Shown: in pieces, positions 6,985-11,432 of the stretch | Numbering within the stretch: position 1 is the first letter of the stretch | Layout: each line of letters starts with the position of its first letter | Source: Selenomonadaceae bacterium UBA3796 | Lineage (GTDB): Bacteria; Bacillota; Negativicutes; Selenomonadales; Selenomonadaceae | Direction: 5' to 3' | Length of the DNA stretch: 11,432 nucleotides | NCBI GenBank assembly: GCA_002369175.1 | Contig: DFES01000024.1 | Coordinates: 1-11,432, forward strand | Notes under the pieces: generated by a model | Databases searched by the model: none | Told to the model about the DNA's origin: nothing | The model's input: the letters and a program-made list of their open reading frames with translations, nothing else | Position numbers and translations under genes: made by a program

Positions 6985-8979
6985 CTATGGAGTAAAATAA
7001 ACCGTTATATTCGTCCCGCTGTCCACCAAGGTATTGGCCTCAATGCTCTGCCCTGCAGCAAAGCCGGAGCCCTCGCTCTCCATCTTGAGTCCGTTGTCCG
7101 TGGCGAGTTTTACCGCCTCCCGGATGCTCATGCCGGCAAAATCCGGCACAACCACCTTGCCATTGGGGACATTGCCCTGGTATACCTGCTTCGGTTGTTG
7201 TCTCGGCTTGGGCTGCATGGAGGGAGGCTTCTGTTCCTCCTCATCCTCCAACCCCAGGAGTTCATCCCCCTGCGGCTCAATATGCATATAGCGGAAAAGC
7301 TGAGAAAAGATGTTTCCAGCCACCGGCGCTGCGATCTGGCCTCCATAGAAAATGCCAAGGGGATCGTCAATCATCACGAGAACCACCATACGCGGAGACT
7401 CCACGGGGGCAAAACCGCAGAAGGATGCGATGTAACGCCCATCCATATAGCCTGTTCCGTCCTCCCGGATCTTCTGAGCCGTTCCCGTCTTTCCGGCTAC
7501 CCGGTACCCCTTGACTGCCGCCTTTGCGCCGCCGCCTGAGGCAACGACTTCCTCCAGGAGCCCTATGAGCATCTTGTCCGTCACGGGTTCAATGGGATGC
7601 CGGACTTCCTCCCTCTCTGTCTCCATATAAACGGAACCGTCCACATTCCGAATGGACTTCACGATATGCGGCTTCAAGAGCACGCCGCCGTTAGCAACCG
7701 CAGACATGGCCGTTGCCAGCTGCAAGGGCGTCACCGCAATGGACTGGCCGATGGCCGTCGTAGCCATATCCGAGTCCCCCATATCCTTCGGATCGAAAAG
7801 AATCCCGGGCTCTTCTCCCGGAAGCTCGATGCCCGTTGGCTCACCAAAACCGAAGAGCCTTGCGTATTCCATGAGCTTCTCTCCTCCGAGACGGAGCCCC
7901 ACCTGGGCGAATCCCGTATTCAGGGAATTCTTCACCACATCCGTGAAGGTCACCGTGCCGAAACTCTCCCCATTCCAGTTCTGGATGCGGCGGCCCGACA
8001 CCATGACATAACCCGGATCCACAAAGACCTGATTGGGGGATACTACCTTCTCCTGCAGTGCCGCGCCCGCTACAATCGCCTTGAAGGTGGAGCCCGGCTC
8101 ATAGATGAAGGATACTGCCCTGTTCCGCCAGGACTCCGACGGGTAGTCCAGAAACTTGTTCGGGTTATAGGATGGACGGGAAGCCATGGCCAGAACTTCG
8201 GCCGTATTCGGATCCATAACGATACAGGTGATGGCTGCGGGACTGGTAGAAGCCATCGCCTTATCCAGTTCCTGTTCCACGATGAACTGGATGTGGCTGT
8301 CAATAGTCAGTTCAATGGTCTTGCACTGATCTCCCTGATACCTGCGCTTGGCAAAAATGGATTCCAGGATTGGTCGGGAGTTTCGATCCGTGTAGAGGAA
8401 CGTATCCGTCACCTCTCCCTTGATGTACTTGTCCATGGCCTGTTCAATGCCATCCAGCCCCTTGTCATCCGTTCCCACAAAGCCCAGTACATTGGCCGCC
8501 AGCACATCATTGGGGTAATACCGCTTTGCCTCGTCCCGAAACCCAAGACAGTTCCCATAAGACTTTTCCCGTATGAGCTGGCGCACCGCTTCGTATTCCG
8601 AGTGCTCCATGCGCCGCTTGATCCAGGAAAAACCGCCCCCCACTGCAATATCGTCCAGAACTTCCTGCTCCGTCTTGCCGATGAGGGGAGCAAGTTCCGC
8701 TGCAAGGGTCTCCGCATTCTCCACATGATTCGGATCCACGAAAAGGGATTTCGTCATGGTGCTCACGGCAAGTTCCCTGCCGTTCCTGTCAATGATCGCA
8801 CCCCTGGGCGACTGGAGGGAATAATCCTCTCCCACCTGCAGCCGCATGCGCTCCGCAAGCTCATCCCCCTGCACAAGCTGAATCCATGCATAGCGGAGAG
8901 CCACGATGCCAAGGAAGCCCCAGAGGATCACCACCAACCAGCGTATATTATTCTGCACCCGTGAACGAGCACTTCTCAT
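6985..8979 (-). CDS. Class B penicillin-binding protein (SpoVD/FtsI-type transpeptidase) with one PASTA domain
   Basis: This 664-residue peptidoglycan D,D-transpeptidase has a basic N-terminus, one membrane anchor (about 14-34), and then a periplasmic part. The pedestal/dimerisation domain (about 55-215) starts with SPRGAIIDRNGRELA. The transpeptidase domain carries the three penicillin-binding motifs: S297-T-F-K300 (catalytic serine), S352-L-N354 and K497-T-G-T. An acidic then proline/lysine-rich linker (576-600) leads to a single C-terminal PASTA domain (about 606-662). One PASTA domain resembles SpoVD more than typical FtsI, but the sequence does not decide between a sporulation and a division role. 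The ATG at 8979 has a GAGGAG site 7 bases upstream. The frame is open to a TTG at 9009, which I reject because it lacks a ribosome site. It is the first gene of the rnf-containing unit. Confidence 0.93.
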   Translation of the reverse strand: MRSARSRVQNNIRWLVVILWGFLGIVALRYAWIQLVQGDELAERMRLQVGEDYSLQSPRGAIIDRNGRELAVSTMTKSLFVDPNHVENAETLAAELAPLIGKTEQEVLDDIAVGGGFSWIKRRMEHSEYEAVRQLIREKSYGNCLGFRDEAKRYYPNDVLAANVLGFVGTDDKGLDGIEQAMDKYIKGEVTDTFLYTDRNSRPILESIFAKRRYQGDQCKTIELTIDSHIQFIVEQELDKAMASTSPAAITCIVMDPNTAEVLAMASRPSYNPNKFLDYPSESWRNRAVSFIYEPGSTFKAIVAGAALQEKVVSPNQVFVDPGYVMVSGRRIQNWNGESFGTVTFTDVVKNSLNTGFAQVGLRLGGEKLMEYARLFGFGEPTGIELPGEEPGILFDPKDMGDSDMATTAIGQSIAVTPLQLATAMSAVANGGVLLKPHIVKSIRNVDGSVYMETEREEVRHPIEPVTDKMLIGLLEEVVASGGGAKAAVKGYRVAGKTGTAQKIREDGTGYMDGRYIASFCGFAPVESPRMVVLVMIDDPLGIFYGGQIAAPVAGNIFSQLFRYMHIEPQGDELLGLEDEEEQKPPSMQPKPRQQPKQVYQGNVPNGKVVVPDFAGMSIREAVKLATDNGLKMESEGSGFAAGQSIEANTLVDSGTNITVYFTP

Positions 8980-9023
8980 AAAAACTCTCCTCAATATAAA
9001 CGATTCCAAACAAATACCTGTTT

Positions 9024-9053
9024 ATTCTACCACAAAATCGCCCATTTTGGGAA
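9024..9053 (-). promoter_or_regulatory. Probable promoter of the PBP-rseC-rnf unit (extended -10)
   Basis: On the minus strand, TGG-TAGAAT forms an extended -10 (hexamer at 9024-9029, TG at 9031-9032). A weak -35, TTCCCA (9048-9053), lies 18 bases upstream. Transcription would begin near 9017, leaving a leader of about 38 bases before the ATG at 8979. The -35 overlaps the T-tract of the upstream terminator. No clear sporulation sigma E site was recognised. Confidence 0.45.
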
Positions 9054-9085
9054 AAAAGTCGGGAGATTGTCCCGCAATCTCCCGA
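9052..9085 (-). terminator. Rho-independent terminator after the TelA gene
   Basis: A perfect 11-base inverted repeat (arms 9059-9069 and 9075-9085, TCGGGAGATTG and its complement) encloses a 5-base loop. On the minus strand it is followed, one base later, by six T residues (9052-9057). It lies about 43 bases after the TelA stop and separates the two transcription units. No comparable T-tract follows on the plus strand, so it acts in one direction. Confidence 0.92.
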
Positions 9086-9127
9086 TGAGCTTCTGTTCTT
9101 TGGGCAATCCCCACCTTCCTTACTCTG

Positions 9128-10279
9128 CTATTTCACATGAGCCAAAAGCGTTCTCTTGAGCCTCTCCTCAATCTGCACCAGTTCCTGTTCCGCCGCTTGG
9201 CGCTTGGCTCTTCCCTCCTGCTGGATGCGCATGGTCTCCTCAATGGTACTGATGAGGTCATCGTTGACCTTCCTCACGGTTTCAATGTCCACGATGCTCC
9301 GCTCGTTCTCTTTTGCAGTCTCGATGGTGTTCTGTTTCAGGAGCGCGGCATTGCGCTTCAAGAGTTCATTCGTCGTATCATTGACCGCCTGCTGCATGCC
9401 AAGAACCTGCTGCTGGCGCTGGAGTCCCAGTGCGATGATCATCTGGTTTTTCCAAAGGGGAATCGTGTTGTAGATGGCCGTCTGCACCCGATCAACGAGA
9501 ATCTTGTCGTTGTTCTGGATAAGCCGGATCTGCGGTGCCGTCTGGATAGCAATGGTCTTGCTGATCTTAAGGTCATGAACCTTCTTCTCAAAGCGCTCCA
9601 CACTGTTCTCGAAATCATTCACCACCTGCACTGCCATGGGATCGCTCGAAGCGGCCGCCTGCTGCCGAAGTTTCGGCAGCGTCACCGCCTTCATCTCCTG
9701 GAGCTTCTCCTCCCCTGCCTGGATATAGAGCTGCAAGGATTTAAAATAGGCCAGGTTTTTCTCATAGAGCCCGTCAAACATGACCACATCCTTCATCATG
9801 CGCATCTTGGACTTCTCGAGCTCCGACTGAAGGCGGTCCACCTGAGTGGAAAGCTTCGTATACCCCTCCATGAGATTGTCCGCTTTGTCCTTCAGGGAAC
9901 CGATGATGGGAAGCTTGCGGAAAAAACTCTTCTCCTCTGCCGGCTCGAAACCTTTGACCTTTGCCACCAGTTCCCCCAGAAGCTGCCCTACTTCGCCGCC
10001 GTCCTTTGTCCGTACGCTGGAAAGGATACTGTCGGAGAACTCCGCAATATCTTTCTGGGCTGCTGCGCCAAAGGAAAGGGGAGTGGAAGAATCCATGAGA
10101 TTTATGTTTTCCTTGATTTCCTCCACCTGTCTGCGCTCGACCGGCGTAAGGGTTTCCACCCGCTGCATGACCTTCGCCGCCTCAGCCTCCGGCTCCACTT
10201 CCACCAAGGCGTTTCCGCCGGTTTCTCCGGCCTCTGCCTGCCGCCCCTTCAGCAAATCTTCCAAATTGATATCTGCCAT
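9128..10279 (-). CDS. TelA/KlaA-family protein (annotated as toxic anion resistance)
   Basis: This is a 383-residue soluble, largely helical protein of the TelA/KlaA/YceH family, near the usual length. An acidic N-terminus (1-35) is followed by long coiled-coil-like helices across most of residues 130-380. The family's most conserved stretch, TIPLWKNQMIIALGLQRQQQ, begins near residue 277 and is followed by VNDTTNELL. Some plasmid members are named for tellurite resistance. Chromosomal members next to xpaC have a poorly defined cell-envelope or stress role, so the name should not be read as proof of resistance. I chose the ATG at 10279 because AAAGG lies 9 bases upstream. The ATG at 10288 would have no spacing to that site, and the TTG at 10297 lies ahead of it. 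It starts 35 bases after the XpaC-TM2 gene, with which it forms a two-gene unit. Confidence 0.93.
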   Translation of the reverse strand: MADINLEDLLKGRQAEAGETGGNALVEVEPEAEAAKVMQRVETLTPVERRQVEEIKENINLMDSSTPLSFGAAAQKDIAEFSDSILSSVRTKDGGEVGQLLGELVAKVKGFEPAEEKSFFRKLPIIGSLKDKADNLMEGYTKLSTQVDRLQSELEKSKMRMMKDVVMFDGLYEKNLAYFKSLQLYIQAGEEKLQEMKAVTLPKLRQQAAASSDPMAVQVVNDFENSVERFEKKVHDLKISKTIAIQTAPQIRLIQNNDKILVDRVQTAIYNTIPLWKNQMIIALGLQRQQQVLGMQQAVNDTTNELLKRNAALLKQNTIETAKENERSIVDIETVRKVNDDLISTIEETMRIQQEGRAKRQAAEQELVQIEERLKRTLLAHVK

Positions 10280-10314
10280 ATCTCTCATCCTTTCCAACGC
10301 TGTCCTTCTCTTCT

Positions 10315-11346
10315 TCAGTTCAGGCGCTTCATGTAATATTCCTCATAGAAATCATCCATTTTCATGCAGAGATAGCGAACTCCTTCAAAAAAACCGATCA
10401 GCCCCGGGAGAAATGTCCAGAAAAACAGGCAGTAGAGAACTCCCTGGGTGGTCTTTCCCTGGTAGAACTTATGGGCTCCGAAGGAGCCCAGGACGATTGC
10501 CAGTCCGGATTGTATGAGCTTTGTCAGGAGCACATCCCCCTGCCTTTCCTTGGGAATGATGCTGATGGGCCCCGAACTGCTCCTGCGCACCGCTGTACGG
10601 TTCTCCCTGCCCCGCCGGAGTCCCTGCCGCTCCTTTGCCAAAAGAGTCCCGGAAAGCTGCCCTGCGCCGCCCCCGTCAGATTCTCCCTCCGCCCCCTGCA
10701 AGTCCGAAGGAAGTATTGCATCCGCCTGGATGCCTTCTGCATCCATCGTCTGCTGCATCACCTTGATTTCCGCATCAAGATCCACGAACTGGTCACTGAG
10801 AATCCGCTCAAACTGCTCCTCATACGCCTCATCCAATCCACCCAGAGCCGTCTTCATGCGCTCCTTCATCTCCTGGATCTGTCCCGTCTGGAGTTCCGTT
10901 GCCTCAAATTCCTGATACTTCTGCACCAGCAGCACCGCACGATCCTGGTAATAATCAATGAACCGCTGTGCAAGAGGCAGCTTCTGGGGATTCTTCTCCA
11001 GATAGCGGAGCATATTCCCCGCCACCTGCTGCATTTTTCCCAGCTGACGGGAGAGCTCCACATCACGGATCCTGCGGCGAGCCTCCTCAATACAGGCGCA
11101 ATCCGCCACAGCCTTCTCATAGCTCTCCTGGAGAAGCGCCATCCTTTCCTCCTCAAGCTCGCCGACCCGGTTCCAGTCCAGCGCCGGCGAAGACTCCCTC
11201 CGCCATGCCTTCATTCCCTGCCAGCCGAAAAAACCTCCGGAGAAGAGCAGTCCCAGTCCCATCGCCATCGGAGAAATCCCGCCCTGGGCGCCGGCAATAC
11301 CTCCCGCCATAAGAGCAAGTCCCATAACAATGTAAACGTATTTCAT
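10315..11346 (-). CDS. XpaC-like membrane protein fused to a C-terminal TM2 domain
   Basis: The protein has 343 residues. Two hydrophobic helices form the N-terminus (about 3-21 and 25-43). A helical cytoplasmic region (60-205) contains NMLRYLEKNPQKLP and DYYQDRAVLLVQKYQEFE (131-148), which resemble the XpaC family, whose name comes from a 5-bromo-4-chloroindolyl phosphate hydrolysis phenotype. A Gly/Arg/Ser-rich linker (about 212-270) follows, then a TM2 domain (272-328) with its hallmark LGSFGAHKFYQGKTTQGVLY and a second hydrophobic hairpin helix. The tail is charged. XpaC and TelA genes are commonly adjacent, which supports the assignment. Attachment of TM2 is less usual. I chose the ATG at 11346, with GGGG about 8-9 bases upstream. 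The TTG at 11370 coincides with the predicted transcription start region and has no ribosome site. The XpaC assignment is moderate; the TM2 assignment is strong. Confidence 0.85.
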   Translation of the reverse strand: MKYVYIVMGLALMAGGIAGAQGGISPMAMGLGLLFSGGFFGWQGMKAWRRESSPALDWNRVGELEEERMALLQESYEKAVADCACIEEARRRIRDVELSRQLGKMQQVAGNMLRYLEKNPQKLPLAQRFIDYYQDRAVLLVQKYQEFEATELQTGQIQEMKERMKTALGGLDEAYEEQFERILSDQFVDLDAEIKVMQQTMDAEGIQADAILPSDLQGAEGESDGGGAGQLSGTLLAKERQGLRRGRENRTAVRRSSSGPISIIPKERQGDVLLTKLIQSGLAIVLGSFGAHKFYQGKTTQGVLYCLFFWTFLPGLIGFFEGVRYLCMKMDDFYEEYYMKRLN

Positions 11347-11376
11347 AGCGCTACCCCATTCTTTTGACAATATCCG

Positions 11377-11407
11377 ATTCTATACTCGCGAGCAATGAAA
11401 TTTTCAT
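11377..11407 (-). promoter_or_regulatory. Possible promoter/operator upstream of the XpaC-TM2 gene
   Basis: On the minus strand a -10-like TAGAAT (11377-11382) lies about 30 bases before the ATG at 11346, but no good -35 is visible. Just upstream are two small inverted repeats, CTCGCGAG (11385-11392) and ATGAAA-T-TTTCAT (11395-11407), which could be an operator. The rest of the region to 11432 shows no gene. Confidence 0.25.
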
Positions 11408-11432
11408 CTCGCTACAAATCGTCCGCGGTATA

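Noticed and set aside
7597..8964. Long plus-strand open frame of 455 codons opposite the penicillin-binding protein
   Set aside because: It lies wholly antisense to a protein with all three transpeptidase motifs. Its translation is His/Arg/Pro-rich with no recognisable domain, as expected for a codon-bias shadow.
9059..9085. Inverted repeat as attachment or mobile-element end
   Set aside because: The stem is followed by a T-tract just after a gene end, which fits a terminator. There is no transposase, integrase or flanking duplication.
9137..10336. Plus-strand open frame of 399 codons opposite the TelA gene
   Set aside because: Shadow of the TelA reading frame. The Leu/His-rich translation has no family features and it has no matching operon context.
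10471..11367. Plus-strand open frame opposite the XpaC-TM2 gene
   Set aside because: Antisense shadow; the TM2 domain on the minus strand is clear.
11385..11392. CTCGCGAG palindrome as a specific operator
   Set aside because: Eight-base palindromes arise by chance and I know no regulator for it. Kept only as part of a low-confidence regulatory region.

Overview
The window is a dense, one-directional block: every gene I can support reads on the minus strand, from about 11346 down to position 1, with short gaps or small overlaps. The complete ferredoxin-linked Rnf complex in the order rnfC-D-G-E-A-B, the purine-rich Shine-Dalgarno sites, a PASTA-bearing SpoVD/FtsI-type transpeptidase and an XpaC/TelA pair point to an anaerobic Firmicutes-type bacterium. 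With the moderately high GC, a Negativicutes member (Selenomonas-like) is my best guess. This is inference, because the window holds no rRNA or other taxonomic marker.

Reading in the direction of transcription there are two units. Unit 1 (11346 to 9128) is an XpaC-like membrane protein carrying a C-terminal TM2 domain, followed by a TelA/KlaA-family protein. It ends at a strong rho-independent terminator (9052-9085). Unit 2 starts at a probable extended -10 promoter (9024-9053) and has no visible terminator before the window ends. It encodes a class B penicillin-binding protein with one PASTA domain, an RseC-like redox membrane protein, the six Rnf subunits, a STAS-domain anti-sigma-factor antagonist, and the N-terminal 373 residues of a membrane sensor with a double Cache domain. 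The sensor runs off the left edge.

The Rnf complex moves electrons between reduced ferredoxin and NAD+ through flavins and Fe-S clusters and couples this to Na+ or H+ transport. RseC is its usual small accessory. The STAS protein and Cache sensor look like a partner-switching pair; I expect a SpoIIE-type phosphatase beyond the edge. If they are co-transcribed with rnf, sensing, envelope synthesis and membrane energetics would share one transcript.

The most notable oddity is in RnfE. Where the family has an Asn-Cys pair, whose cysteine is one of four ligands of the intramembrane [2Fe-2S] cluster shared with RnfA, this protein has Phe-Ala. Two other cysteines lie nearby. I found no mobile elements, CRISPR arrays, tRNAs or rRNAs, and no gene-free stretch longer than about 150 bases.
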